A DNA stretch of 64,000 nucleotides, taken from Pseudonocardia sp. TRM90224. Lineage in GTDB: Bacteria > Actinomycetota > Actinomycetes > Mycobacteriales > Pseudonocardiaceae. The stretch covers positions 18,962 to 82,961 of the forward strand of contig NZ_JAJGSX010000039.1 of NCBI RefSeq assembly GCF_021245725.1, in the 5' to 3' direction. This document shows, one piece after another, positions 24,852 through 33,979 of this stretch (position 1 is the first letter of the stretch; each line of letters opens with the position of its first letter). A model generated the notes under the pieces. It did not search any database, was not told where the DNA came from, and saw only the letters and a program-made list of their open reading frames with translations. Position numbers and translations under genes: made by a program.

Positions 24852-26333
24852 TCAGCGCAGCCTGACGATCACGACCACACCCATGACGGCGATGACGCCG
24901 GCCGCCGCGAGCAGCGCCAGCGACACCCCGTCGACGAACGCGGTGTGCGCCATGGTGAGCAGTTCCGCGGGCCGGGCGCCGGGGGAGCCGATCAGGCCGG
25001 CGTAGGTGTCGGGCAAACCGTCGCCGGGTGGGACGCCCAGCCGGTAGACGGCGGCGGCCAGCGCACCCAGCAGGGCGATGCCCAGCGCCCCGCCCAGCTC
25101 GTTCGCCGCCTGGGCCGCGCCCGACGCCGTCCCGGCCGCGTGCGCCGGCGCCGCTCCGATCACGATCTGGGTCACCAGGACCGTGGTCGGCGCGACCCCG
25201 ATGGAGATCACGACGTTCGCCACCACGACGCCCCAGAGGCCGCCCATGCCGGGCATCGCGGAGAGCGCCAGCAACCCGGCGCCGACGAGGAGCAGCCCGG
25301 TGCCGACGAGCGTGTGCTGCGGAACGGTCCGGACCAGCCTGGGCACCAGCGTGGTCGTCGCGACGAGCGCCAGCATCCCCGGCAGCGTCACCACCGCGGC
25401 GAGCAGCGGGGTGAGCCCCAGCCCGAGCTGGATGTAGAGGGCCAGCAGCATCGAGACGCCGAACATGACGAACGAGGTGACCACGTTGGTCGTCAGTCCC
25501 AACCCGAAGCCGCCGGCCCGGAACAGCGTCAGGTCGAGCGCGGGTGCGGCGATCCGGCGTTGCCGCAGCACGAACAGGGTCAGTCCGGCGGCGCCGACGG
25601 CGAGCCCGGTCAGCGCGATCGCGTCGACACCCTCCAGCGAACCGTGTTTGGCGCCATAGACGAGGGCGAGGATGCCTGTGATCGACAGGCCGACGCTCAC
25701 CAGGTCCGTTCGTGCGGTCGGGTCGCCGGGGACGGTGGGCAGCAGCCGCGGTCCCGCGATCACCACCAGCGCCATCAGCGGCACGTTCAACCAGAACACG
25801 GCGCTCCAGTGGAACGAGACCAGTAGCAGCCCACCCAGCACCGGGCCCAGCGCGCCCCCGGCGGCGAACGAACCCATGAGCACGGCCATGGCGCGGGCCC
25901 GGCGGTGCTCGTCGGAGAAGAGGGTGAACGCGAGGGCCATCGCCGATGGCACGACCGCCGCGCCCGCTACGCCCTGCAGCGCACGGGCCAGGATCAGGAC
26001 CGTTGCGTCCGGTGCGAGCGCCGCGATCGCGGAGGCGACCCCGAACGCGCTCGCGCCGATCACCAGCGCGCGCCTCCGTCCGATCCGGTCGGCGAGTGAG
26101 CCCATGGTCAGCAGCGAGGCGGCGATGAGGAAGCCGTACACGTCGGTGATCCACAACGCTGCGCTCGCCGACGCGCCGATGTCGGGAACGATCGAGGGCA
26201 TCGCCAGGAACAGCACGGTCAGGTCCATCACGACGACCACGCACGGCACCGTCAGCAGCGCCAACGCCCACCACGCGCGGGTGCCGTCGCCGTCGATCAC
26301 CGATGGTCCAGGCCGGTTCAGCTCGTCTGTCAT
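24852..26333 (-). CDS. 14-TM MFS drug exporter (DHA2/QacA-EmrB type), 493 aa
   Basis: About 14 hydrophobic segments are visible. Motif A is GSLADRIGRRRALVIG (~82-97), the antiporter motif C is ALGPVLGGLLLV (~158-170), and motif D1 (VVMDLTVLFLAMPSI) is in TM1. Together they place it with proton-driven multidrug exporters of the SmvA/LfrA type in the inner membrane. ATG 26333 has a weak GAGG further upstream. It diverges from the sensor gene at 26385, 51 bases away. The exported compound is unknown; it could serve the neighbouring peptide gene, but that is speculation. Confidence 0.88.
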   Translation of the reverse strand: MTDELNRPGPSVIDGDGTRAWWALALLTVPCVVVVMDLTVLFLAMPSIVPDIGASASAALWITDVYGFLIAASLLTMGSLADRIGRRRALVIGASAFGVASAIAALAPDATVLILARALQGVAGAAVVPSAMALAFTLFSDEHRRARAMAVLMGSFAAGGALGPVLGGLLLVSFHWSAVFWLNVPLMALVVIAGPRLLPTVPGDPTARTDLVSVGLSITGILALVYGAKHGSLEGVDAIALTGLAVGAAGLTLFVLRQRRIAAPALDLTLFRAGGFGLGLTTNVVTSFVMFGVSMLLALYIQLGLGLTPLLAAVVTLPGMLALVATTTLVPRLVRTVPQHTLVGTGLLLVGAGLLALSAMPGMGGLWGVVVANVVISIGVAPTTVLVTQIVIGAAPAHAAGTASGAAQAANELGGALGIALLGALAAAVYRLGVPPGDGLPDTYAGLIGSPGARPAELLTMAHTAFVDGVSLALLAAAGVIAVMGVVVIVRLR

Positions 26334-26384
26334 ACCGCTAGAACCTCGATCGATGCGCGAACTCATCGGGCTCGCGCAAAAGCC

Positions 26385-27593
26385 ATGCAGGTCTGGCGTT
26401 CCGGCCGAAAACGCTTCATCATCAGCCGCGTCGATCGAGTACGGACTGGGCGGGCGTCGAGGCAGTTGAGGGGACAGGCCGGTGAGTCCGGACGGCTGCT
26501 GAGGCGCTTCGGCCGCCGATACGCAGCCGCTGTGCGCCTCGTCGTGCTGGTGCCGATCGGGTCGATCAGCCTGCTGGAAGCGCCCCCGGAGCGTGCCGCG
26601 AGCGTTGCCGTCGCTGTTGCGGTGCTGGCGATGTGGACCTGCGGCTACGCGTGGTGGCTGAGCAGGGCCGGCGGCATGGTGCTGCCCCTCGCCCTCGATG
26701 TCGTCGTGATGCTCGGCGCCAGCACCGGCCCGTGGACCGGCGTCGTCGGGGACGACAACCGTGCCCCGCTGAGGCTGCTCGTCACGTTCGCCGCCGTGAC
26801 CTACCAGTGGTACACGCCGCCGGTGGTGGGCAGTCTCGCTGCGCTGGTGACAATCGGTGGGTTGCTCGGGAGCAGCGTGGCCGGGGGAGCGGACGTGAGC
26901 ACAATGTCCGGGCAAGGGTGGGTGCTGGTGGCGGCGGCGCTGTCCCGAGCGGCGTGGACGCTGGTCCTGCGCGCCGCAACGCGGGCCGATGAGCTGGCGG
27001 CCGAGGCCGAGCGGGCGCGTCGTGCGGCGCAGGTCGAGGCCGCCGTCCGGGCCGACCAGCGGGAGCTCGCGAACGCGCTGCACGACACCGCTGCCACGAC
27101 GATGCTCATGGTGGGCACCGGCCGGGTGCCCGCGGGCGCCGGCTGGCTGGCGCCGCAGGCGCGTCGCGACCTGGAACGGATGCGCAGCGACGGGCGGGAG
27201 CCACCCGATCGCGCCGACCTCGTCGCCCTGCTGCGCGAGGACCTCGAAGCGGCGCACCTCACCGTCGAGTTCGAGGGCCCGGAGCAGCTGCCGTTGCCCT
27301 TCGACGTGGCACGGGCGATCGCGGACGCCACCCGGGAGGCGCTCAACAACGTTCGTCGCCACGCGGGTGTGGAGCGGGCGGTCGTCCGGCTCGGCGGTGC
27401 CGCTGGCGGCTTGTGGTTGGAGATCGCCGACGAGGGGACGGGGTTCGCGACCGGTGACGTCCGGGCGACCAGCCGTGGCCTGACGCATTCGGTGCTCGGC
27501 CGGATGAGGCGGATCGGCGGTGCTGCCGTGATCACCTCCGCCGTGGGGACCGGCACCGTCGTGCGGCTGGAATGGCCGGGTGGTGCCGGATGA
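26385..27593 (+). CDS. membrane sensor histidine kinase, NarL-partner type, 402 aa
   Basis: The start (ATG 26385) is uncertain because no ribosome site is clear. Five or six hydrophobic segments lie between residues ~45 and 200, then a coiled region. Next come a dimerisation helix with ELANALHDTAATTMLMV (the His of the HisKA_3 H-box) and a HATPase_c domain (ATREALNNVRRHAGVERA, ADEGTGF, SVLGRMRRIGG, GTGTVVRLEWP). All catalytic boxes are recognisable. The stop overlaps the next gene (ATGA). Confidence 0.8.
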   Translation: MQVWRSGRKRFIISRVDRVRTGRASRQLRGQAGESGRLLRRFGRRYAAAVRLVVLVPIGSISLLEAPPERAASVAVAVAVLAMWTCGYAWWLSRAGGMVLPLALDVVVMLGASTGPWTGVVGDDNRAPLRLLVTFAAVTYQWYTPPVVGSLAALVTIGGLLGSSVAGGADVSTMSGQGWVLVAAALSRAAWTLVLRAATRADELAAEAERARRAAQVEAAVRADQRELANALHDTAATTMLMVGTGRVPAGAGWLAPQARRDLERMRSDGREPPDRADLVALLREDLEAAHLTVEFEGPEQLPLPFDVARAIADATREALNNVRRHAGVERAVVRLGGAAGGLWLEIADEGTGFATGDVRATSRGLTHSVLGRMRRIGGAAVITSAVGTGTVVRLEWPGGAG

Positions 27594-28723
27594 GCGGCGA
27601 CGCTGCCGAGGAACTGGCCCGGTCGCAACTGCTGCGCGGCTTGCGGATCGCGACGCTGCTCGTGGCCGCCGTCATCGCGCTCGCGCTCGGCGGCTCGCAC
27701 CTGGTGCGCAGCCTCGACGTCCACGACCACGTGCTCGTACAGGTCACGTCCTTCGTGATGCTGGGTGCGGTGCTGGCCGGCGAGGCGGCGCTGCTCGTGC
27801 TGCGCCGACCTTGGGGGCGCCTGCGCCGGCCCGCCATCGCCGTGGTGCTCGCGGCGTCCGTGCTCTCGTCGGTGACCCTGCCGGACGGGCAGACCTCGAC
27901 CACCGTCGACTGGATGTTCGGTGCGGCCAACTTCGTGGGCCTCGTGGTGCTGCTCGATCGCCCGCTGCGGATCGTCGGAGCGTTCCTGGCCACCCATGAA
28001 CTGATCGCGGTGCTGAACCTGGTGCTGCTGCACGACGTGACCCGCGACGCGTTGCTGCGGCTCGCCACCGGCTCGGTGAACGTGATCGGGGTGCCGCTCT
28101 GCGTCGCGGTGGGAGCGTCCGCGGTGCGTGGAATCCATGCGGCGGCGCTGGCGTCGCGGCAGGAGATCGAGCGGGTGCGCACGAGGGAGGCCGTCGCGGC
28201 GGAGGCCCACCGCCGGCGGCAGCACCGGTTCGCCGAGATCGCTGCGACGAGCGTCCCCTTGTTGGAAGGGCTGGCCGACGGGTCGCTGCCCCCCGACCGC
28301 CCCGACGTGCAGCGGCGATGCGCGGTGGAGGCCGCCCGGATGCGGCGCCTGTTCGCGGAATCGGACACGGTCGAGAATCCGCTGCTGCACGAGCTGCGCC
28401 ATTGTGCGGACCTCGCCGATCGCAAGGGTGTGGTCGTGGAGTTCGACGCACGCGGTCACTGGCCGACGCCGCCGCTGGCGGTCCGGCGCGAACTCACCGA
28501 TGCCGCGTTGACCGCGCTCGCGACCGCCGCCTCGTGGGCCCGGGTCACCGTCGTGGGCGATGCGGACCTCGTGTCGGTGAGCGTCGTCGCCGACTGCGGG
28601 GACGTCGAGGTGCACGATCCGGCGAGCGCCGATGTGCGGGTCGAGACGTTCGCGACCGACGACATGATGTGGATCGAGGCGCGGTGGCAGCCGGCTCGGC
28701 AGGGAACACCATCACGGCGCTGA
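27590..28723 (+). CDS. kinase-like membrane protein lacking an H-box, 377 aa
   Basis: ATG 27590 overlaps the previous stop. Six hydrophobic stretches (about 20-190) are followed by a helical region and a C-terminal part that imitates a HATPase domain in spacing (LTDAALTALATAASWARVTVVGD). It lacks the N-box Asn and the glycine-rich G1/G2 loops, and no phosphoacceptor His motif is visible. It is probably a degenerate partner or sensor subunit for the preceding kinase. The last codon and stop sit in a 15-bp tandem repeat (28711-28740). Confidence 0.6.
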   Translation: MSGDAAEELARSQLLRGLRIATLLVAAVIALALGGSHLVRSLDVHDHVLVQVTSFVMLGAVLAGEAALLVLRRPWGRLRRPAIAVVLAASVLSSVTLPDGQTSTTVDWMFGAANFVGLVVLLDRPLRIVGAFLATHELIAVLNLVLLHDVTRDALLRLATGSVNVIGVPLCVAVGASAVRGIHAAALASRQEIERVRTREAVAAEAHRRRQHRFAEIAATSVPLLEGLADGSLPPDRPDVQRRCAVEAARMRRLFAESDTVENPLLHELRHCADLADRKGVVVEFDARGHWPTPPLAVRRELTDAALTALATAASWARVTVVGDADLVSVSVVADCGDVEVHDPASADVRVETFATDDMMWIEARWQPARQGTPSRR

Positions 28724-28752
28724 TCATCACGGCGCTGATCATCAAGCGCTGC
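28711..28752. repeat. 15-bp tandem repeat across a stop codon
   Basis: ATCACGGCGCTGATC occurs twice in tandem (28711-28725, 28726-28740), with a degenerate third start. The stop TGA of the upstream gene is inside the unit. Confidence 0.85.
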
Positions 28753-28806
28753 CGGGGTGCGGCCTGAAAGAGTGCCCGTCGGTGCCGAATGCGAAGGTTG
28801 TGATCG

Positions 28807-30357
28807 ATGACCGGATCTGCCCCGAATCGATCTGCGCCGCACCCGTCGACCGAGGGTCCGGACTCCGGCGGGGGCCACGAGCGGGCCTTCGCCGTGCTGG
28901 CGATGCACCGGCTGGGGCGGCGTGCCGAGGGGTGCTCGGCGATCGTGCGCTGGCTCGGGCTGCGCACGGGGCGTTGGGTCGGGGTGGTGGACCGGTCGGG
29001 TGCCGTGGTCGCGGGTTCTCCGCCGGACCCCGCTGTGGCGGCCGCCGTTGCCGCAGGTGTCGAGGTGGTGCTGGCGCGTGGTCTGCGCACCTTCGTGGGC
29101 GACGGCGGTCCGGCGGGTGACCTGCTGCTCATGCTCCTGGACACGCCGGCCGACGATGCCTTTGCGGTACTGGTGTTCGCCGGGGCCGACGGGGTGCCGC
29201 GGTCGCTGGCCGCCGATGCCGCGACCGTCCTGGGGACCTGGTGGTCGGCGGAGACGACCCGGCGGGCCCGCCGGCGCAACGACGACGCCGAGGCGCGTTC
29301 TCGTGAGGCAGTGCTGCACCTGCTCATGTCGCGGCACGTCGCGACGGCTCGGCAGATCGCTGCGGCGTTGTCGCCGGCGCTGTCGCCGCCGCTGCCCGAC
29401 CCGGTGCGGGTGCACGTCGTCGAGTGCGCGTCGGACAGGCGCGGCGAGGTCGTCGACCGGTGCCGGGAGGCGACCGCCGGGAACGCGTGGATCGTCCGCT
29501 GCCCGGTGCACGCCCGCCACGTGATCGTCATCGCGCCGGCGGCCGACGCGCGCGCCGGGGAAGCGCTGGAGGTCGGGCTCACCGGCGACATCGAGGGTTG
29601 CGCGGTCGGGTCCGGCGACGCGGTGGCGCTCCACGACACGGCGGTCGGCTACGAGCAGGCGTTCCACGCGCTCGCCGTCGCCCGCGCGCATCCCCGGCGG
29701 TGGACGCGTTTCGATCGACGGCTGGACGTCGCGGCGCTCATCGAGCCGGCCGGACGGGCGTGGGCGGCCGCGGTACTGGCGCCGTTGCTCTCCTACGTCC
29801 CCGCCCGCAGCGGCGACCCCGACGCACAGGAGCTCGTGGCGACGACGCGGTCGTGGCTCGCGTTCTCCATGTCGGCCACCCGCCACCTGAAGATCCACAA
29901 GAACACGCTGGTCGGCCGGCTCCGGCACATCGAGGGCCTGCTCGGCCGCGATCTCGGCGGCGCCGAGCAGCAGGCCGTGCTGGATCTTGCGCTGCGGGTC
30001 GTCGCGACCCCGCGCAGCGCCGTGGTGTCGACGGACTCCGGCGGCGAGCTGGACGACCTGCTGCGGCTCCCGGCCGTCCAGCACTGGGCGCGCGCCCTGC
30101 TCGACCCGCTGAGCCACCAGCACCGCGGCGCCGGCGGCGCGGTGCTGGAGGCGACCCTGCGGGCGTGGCTGCGCAGCGACGCCCGGCTCAGCGCCACGGC
30201 CGACACGCTCGGGATCTCGGTTCCCGGCGCTCGCAAGCGGCTCTGCCGGCTGGAGCAGGAGCTGGGGCGGTCGCTGCTGCGCTCGCCCAGCGCCCGGCAC
30301 GATCTGTGGTTGGCGGTGCGGGCAGTCGATCTCGCGGCTGCCGGAGCCACGGTGTGA
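28807..30357 (+). CDS. PucR/CdaR-like regulator with two C-terminal HTH segments, 516 aa
   Basis: ATG 28807 follows GAAGGTTGTGATCG. An N-terminal GAF-like region (about 25-160) and a linker domain lead to a PucR-type HTH: ATRHLKIHKNTLVGRLRHIEGLLGRDL near residues 358-384. A second, similar HTH near the C-terminus (DTLGISVPGARKRLCRLEQELGRSLL) duplicates the same design. Such proteins are transcriptional activators of catabolic or sporulation-type genes. It sits between the sensor pair and the response regulator on the same strand. Confidence 0.78.
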   Translation: MTGSAPNRSAPHPSTEGPDSGGGHERAFAVLAMHRLGRRAEGCSAIVRWLGLRTGRWVGVVDRSGAVVAGSPPDPAVAAAVAAGVEVVLARGLRTFVGDGGPAGDLLLMLLDTPADDAFAVLVFAGADGVPRSLAADAATVLGTWWSAETTRRARRRNDDAEARSREAVLHLLMSRHVATARQIAAALSPALSPPLPDPVRVHVVECASDRRGEVVDRCREATAGNAWIVRCPVHARHVIVIAPAADARAGEALEVGLTGDIEGCAVGSGDAVALHDTAVGYEQAFHALAVARAHPRRWTRFDRRLDVAALIEPAGRAWAAAVLAPLLSYVPARSGDPDAQELVATTRSWLAFSMSATRHLKIHKNTLVGRLRHIEGLLGRDLGGAEQQAVLDLALRVVATPRSAVVSTDSGGELDDLLRLPAVQHWARALLDPLSHQHRGAGGAVLEATLRAWLRSDARLSATADTLGISVPGARKRLCRLEQELGRSLLRSPSARHDLWLAVRAVDLAAAGATV

Positions 30358-30505
30358 TCTGTTACCGAGGAGGCCGGTCGATGGGCGTTTTGGTCCTCGC
30401 CGTCCGGTCGGGTGCGCGTCTATTTTGCCGGCATGTCGCCAGCACCTGCTCCGCAACGATGACGCGTCCGGGATGCCTCAGCCGTCGCGGATCGATCGAG
30501 GATCG

Positions 30506-31207
30506 ATGAGCGCCGATCCCGAGCCGACCAGCGCGGTGATCGTCGACGACCACGTCGCTGTTGCGGCCGGGGTCCGGTACTGGTGCGAGCAGGCCGTCCC
30601 ACCGGTCCGGCTCGTTGATGCCGCCGGCGCGCTCGCAGATGTCTGGACGGGGCCCGGCGCCGACGCCGACGTCGTGGTCCTCGATCTGGAGCTGGTGCCG
30701 GGGAACCCCGAGTTCGGTGAGCTGCGCCGGCTGGTCGACAGCGGCCGGCGAGTCGTCGTGTACTCCCAGCACGTCGACAACGCCACCGCCATCAAATGCA
30801 TCGAGCTGGGCGCATTGGCGTACCTGACCAAACGTGAAGGTGCCGAGCACCTGGTTCCGGCGATCCGGGCCGCCGCGGAAGGACTGCCCTACACCGGGCC
30901 GTCGCTCTCGGGAGCGCTCGCCGCCGACGACACCTCCACCCGGCCGCAGCTCTCCCCGCGGGAGATGCAGGTGTTGCGGGCGTGGTTCGCGTCGTCGTCG
31001 AAGGAGCTCGTCGCCGCCAAGCTCAACATCACGGTGAAGACCGTCGACACCTACATCACGCGGGTGCGGGTGAAGTACGCGAACGTGGGCCGACCGGCCC
31101 GGACGAAGAGCGAGCTGGTCGGCCGGGCGCTCGACGACGGACTGCTGACGCTGGCCGAGCTCAACAGCGCCGCGGCGCCGACACCGCGTGAGCGGCGGCG
31201 TTCATGA
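30506..31207 (+). CDS. NarL/FixJ-type response regulator, 233 aa
   Basis: ATG 30506 follows TCGAGGATCG. The receiver domain has an acidic pair at residues 14-15 (VIVDDHVAV), the phosphoacceptor Asp60 (VVVLDLEL) and Lys109 (AYLTKREG). A LuxR HTH follows: LSPREMQVLRAWFASSSKELVAAKLNITVKTVDTYITRVR, with the recognition helix near residue 190. The closest kinase is encoded at 26385-27593 on the same strand, so these probably form one two-component system with the PucR-like gene embedded in it. Confidence 0.85.
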   Translation: MSADPEPTSAVIVDDHVAVAAGVRYWCEQAVPPVRLVDAAGALADVWTGPGADADVVVLDLELVPGNPEFGELRRLVDSGRRVVVYSQHVDNATAIKCIELGALAYLTKREGAEHLVPAIRAAAEGLPYTGPSLSGALAADDTSTRPQLSPREMQVLRAWFASSSKELVAAKLNITVKTVDTYITRVRVKYANVGRPARTKSELVGRALDDGLLTLAELNSAAAPTPRERRRS

Positions 31208-31278
31208 GGGACAGCAGCCCACCGCGCTGACCTCGCGTTCGGCGCGCGCCGGGATGGGCTCGCGCAGCTCACCCGGGG

Positions 31279-31335
31279 AGGGCAGGAAAGCCCCTTTCCT
31301 GCCCTGTGAGGGCCGGAAAGTGGCTTTCCTGCCCT
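31279..31335 (-). repeat. tandem double-hairpin repeat, copy 3 (inverted)
   Basis: Same element as copy 1 but in opposite orientation, with the GGCCGGAAAGTGG half at the right. It lies between two convergent genes, where it could act as a terminator. Confidence 0.9.
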
Positions 31336-31394
31336 CGCGTGCGGACCGCACACATCCCGGCCAGCGGCGCCCCGGCACATGAAGCGCCACCGGG

Positions 31395-33557
31395 CTAGGG
31401 ACGGCCGAAGGCCACCGTCTCCGCCTCGTCGCGGTTCTGGGCGCGCTGCAGCATCCGGAAGATGACGAACCGCTCGCCCGTCCAGGTCGCCTGCTGGTTG
31501 TCGACACCGAACCGGCCGCTCCGGAGGAGCTCTTGGAGCTTCTCGTCCTCATGGGACTTCACGGCAATGGGCAGCAGGGGCGTCGTCGCGCCGGTGGCTG
31601 CGTCGATCGACAGGAGCAGGCCGGGCACGTCGTTGGCGTTGGCGGACTGGTAGGTGACGATGCTGCCGTCGGTCGTCGGCACCAGGTGCATCGCCCGGCC
31701 GTCGACCATCCCGGTGCGCCACGCCTCCGCGCCTGTGCCGACGTCGATGGCCACCAGCTCGTTGCGGAACTCGGTGCTCGTCATACCGGGGTAGGCGCCC
31801 TCGGAGCTCGGGTTGATCTGGCGGGGGATGGTGGTGAGGATCAGCTTGCCGTCGACGACACGTGACTGCGCGCAGTGCGCGATCCCGCGCTCTTCGCAGG
31901 CTGCGAGGTAGCGGCTCTCGGCGGTGGCGCCCCGCGTCCGGGACACCAGCGGGGCGACCTCGTTCGATCCCCGATCCACGCGAACCGTTTCGATCGTGTC
32001 GGTGCCGGCCCGGTACAGCTCGACCACCAGCGGCTCGACCGAGAGCACGCTGCGGACCTCCAGCGGTTTCCCGACGGATTCCAGTGGTGCCCGCCACGAC
32101 CACTGCTCGCGAAGGTCGGCGTCGTACGCCCGCAGCCCGCTGAGGGCGACGTCGCTGCCCGGCGGCCGCTGGCGACAGCTCACCCGAGCGACCAGCACGT
32201 CCCCGACGACCGCGTAGGCGTCCTCGCGGCACTGCCCCTCGTCCGCGACCGGGACGTGCTTGCCGGTGTCGATGTTGAACAGGTGGCCGCCGGCCCGGCT
32301 GCCGACGAGCACGAAGTCGCCGATCACGACCGGCACGTCGGCCGTGTCGACCGCAGTCCGTTCGATCTGCGGGATCTCGGTGGTGAACACCTCTTGGCCG
32401 GAGGCGATGTCGACCACGGTGAGCGTGCCGCAGTCGCTGCTCTGCGCACCCGCGGCGCGCAGCAGGGCCACCCGGGTACCGGAGCGTTGCTGGGAGGACG
32501 GGCAGTCGTCGCCCGGCTCGCCGGGGAGCGGGAGCTCCCACGCCACCTGGCCGGACGCCAGGTCGTGGGCGACGACGCGGCCCGGCAGCCGCCGCACGAG
32601 GTGGGTGTCGGTGACCCAGTGGTCGCCGGTCGCCTGCACGCCTGGTGCGGCGCCCTGCGGGAGCCGCCACAGCTCCTGTGCGGGGCCGGTCGCGCCGATC
32701 GCCGCCGCCCAGTCCTGCGCGGCGCGTGCGCCCGACTGCCCGCCGCCGTTCGACGACAGCAACACGCCGCCGACGACGCCGGCAACCACGATCGTCGCGC
32801 CGATCGCCGCCGCGATGACGATCCGGCGCGGCTTGCGGCCGCTGTCCCGTTGTGGCGGCGGGAGGCGGTGGCCGGGCCCGGGGATCCGGGTCGGGGGAGG
32901 TTGCGTTCCACGGCCTCGTGCGGACTTGAGCTTGCCGACCCCGTACAGCAAATAGCCGATCGCGATCACACCCACCAGCAGGCCGACGACGATGACGACG
33001 AACCCGCCCTCACGAGGGTCGAGGAACTCGTAGAGCGAGCGGTAGACCCCGGCGCTGAGGAAGAACACGAGGTAGGCGAGTGGGAACGCGATCCAGGTCA
33101 GCGGGTACCACCAGCGGGCCGCCGCTTGGTTGCGCCCGACGGCGAGCCAGTCGACGAGCACGAGCAGCGGCGTGACGATGTGCTCGAACGGCAGGTACCC
33201 GGGGTCGCCGCCCATGATGCCGAAGAAGGTGCCGGCGACCAGCAGGAGCAGCACCGCCGTGGCGCCCCGCAGCCACGGCGACTCCGGCTCGTGCCGACGG
33301 AGCCCGGTGCAGGCCGGGTACACCAGCAATCCGAGGTAGACGACGCCGGTGAGCAGGCTGGCCTGTTGGCTGAGGCCCTCCAGGTTCTGCCGCCACGCGG
33401 TGGCGTCGCTGAACCCGTAGAGCGCGCTGGCGGCGATGACCAGACGCCACACGCTGACGGCGGCCAGCACGTCGGGACGCACCCGCGGAGCCGGCGGCGG
33501 GGGTCGGTCGGGGAGGTGGATCGGCACCGTGTCGGCTCCGCCACGGGTGAACTGCAT
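31395..33557 (-). CDS. Pr6Pr-type membrane domain fused to a PQQ-like beta-propeller, 720 aa
   Basis: ATG 33557 follows GAAGGACGTTGC. Residues ~25-215 carry six transmembrane helices in the Pr6Pr pattern (FEHIVTPLLVLVDWLAVG, YPLTWIAFPLAYLVFF). A charged Pro-rich linker and a seventh helix (~255-275) follow. The last ~430 residues form an exported repeat domain of PQQ-like blades (HDLASGQVAWELPLPG, VVDIASGQEVFTTE, IDVGTGAEAWRTG) with several cysteines. A Pr6Pr module normally stands alone at ~210 residues, so this is a fusion. Function unknown; an extracytoplasmic sensing or assembly role is inference. Confidence 0.75.
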   Translation of the reverse strand: MQFTRGGADTVPIHLPDRPPPPAPRVRPDVLAAVSVWRLVIAASALYGFSDATAWRQNLEGLSQQASLLTGVVYLGLLVYPACTGLRRHEPESPWLRGATAVLLLLVAGTFFGIMGGDPGYLPFEHIVTPLLVLVDWLAVGRNQAAARWWYPLTWIAFPLAYLVFFLSAGVYRSLYEFLDPREGGFVVIVVGLLVGVIAIGYLLYGVGKLKSARGRGTQPPPTRIPGPGHRLPPPQRDSGRKPRRIVIAAAIGATIVVAGVVGGVLLSSNGGGQSGARAAQDWAAAIGATGPAQELWRLPQGAAPGVQATGDHWVTDTHLVRRLPGRVVAHDLASGQVAWELPLPGEPGDDCPSSQQRSGTRVALLRAAGAQSSDCGTLTVVDIASGQEVFTTEIPQIERTAVDTADVPVVIGDFVLVGSRAGGHLFNIDTGKHVPVADEGQCREDAYAVVGDVLVARVSCRQRPPGSDVALSGLRAYDADLREQWSWRAPLESVGKPLEVRSVLSVEPLVVELYRAGTDTIETVRVDRGSNEVAPLVSRTRGATAESRYLAACEERGIAHCAQSRVVDGKLILTTIPRQINPSSEGAYPGMTSTEFRNELVAIDVGTGAEAWRTGMVDGRAMHLVPTTDGSIVTYQSANANDVPGLLLSIDAATGATTPLLPIAVKSHEDEKLQELLRSGRFGVDNQQATWTGERFVIFRMLQRAQNRDEAETVAFGRP

Positions 33558-33595
33558 GCAACGTCCTTCGATCGTCGTTCCGTGGTGCGCGCCCG

Positions 33596-33871
33596 TCACT
33601 CCGCGGTCGGTCGTGCCCCCTGCGGCTGCGCGAACGGATTCGTGATCCATTCGGTCGGATGCACGTGCTCCGCCGGACTCGTGGTCCTGGTGGTCCTCGG
33701 GGTCCTCGGGTCGGTCTCGGCGCGCGCGATGCTGCGCAGCCGACGGGCTTCGCGGCGGTGGCCGACCGAGCAGTAGAGCGGCGACGACCCGACGCGAACC
33801 GGCTCCCGGACGTCCGCGGGACAGCCCGGTAGCGCGCATCGGACGGCTGCCGAGTACGAACCGTTGGACAT
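33596..33871 (-). CDS. small zinc-finger-like protein, 91 aa
   Basis: ATG 33871 follows GATCAGAGGC. The N-terminal half has CALPGCPADV and PLYCSVGHRREARRLR, giving four Cys/His ligands in the treble-clef-like spacing seen in small actinobacterial proteins with YCSxxC motifs. The rest is Thr/Pro-rich and probably disordered. It ends 38 bases upstream of the propeller fusion gene on the same strand, suggesting co-transcription. A DNA- or RNA-binding role is possible but not shown. Confidence 0.6.
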   Translation of the reverse strand: MSNGSYSAAVRCALPGCPADVREPVRVGSSPLYCSVGHRREARRLRSIARAETDPRTPRTTRTTSPAEHVHPTEWITNPFAQPQGARPTAE

Positions 33872-33979
33872 GCCTCTGATCCCGTCTCGACGCCCGTCGC
33901 CCACCCGACGTCACGGTATGACCGGTGACGGCCCGCCGGTGCCGGGTGAACGCCGGACATCGATCTCCCGTGGGAGAGC

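Noticed and set aside
24852..27488. An upstream extension of the MFS gene to 27488
   Set aside because: The added N-terminus is antisense to the histidine kinase gene and has no membrane or family pattern; ATG 26333 fits the transporter.
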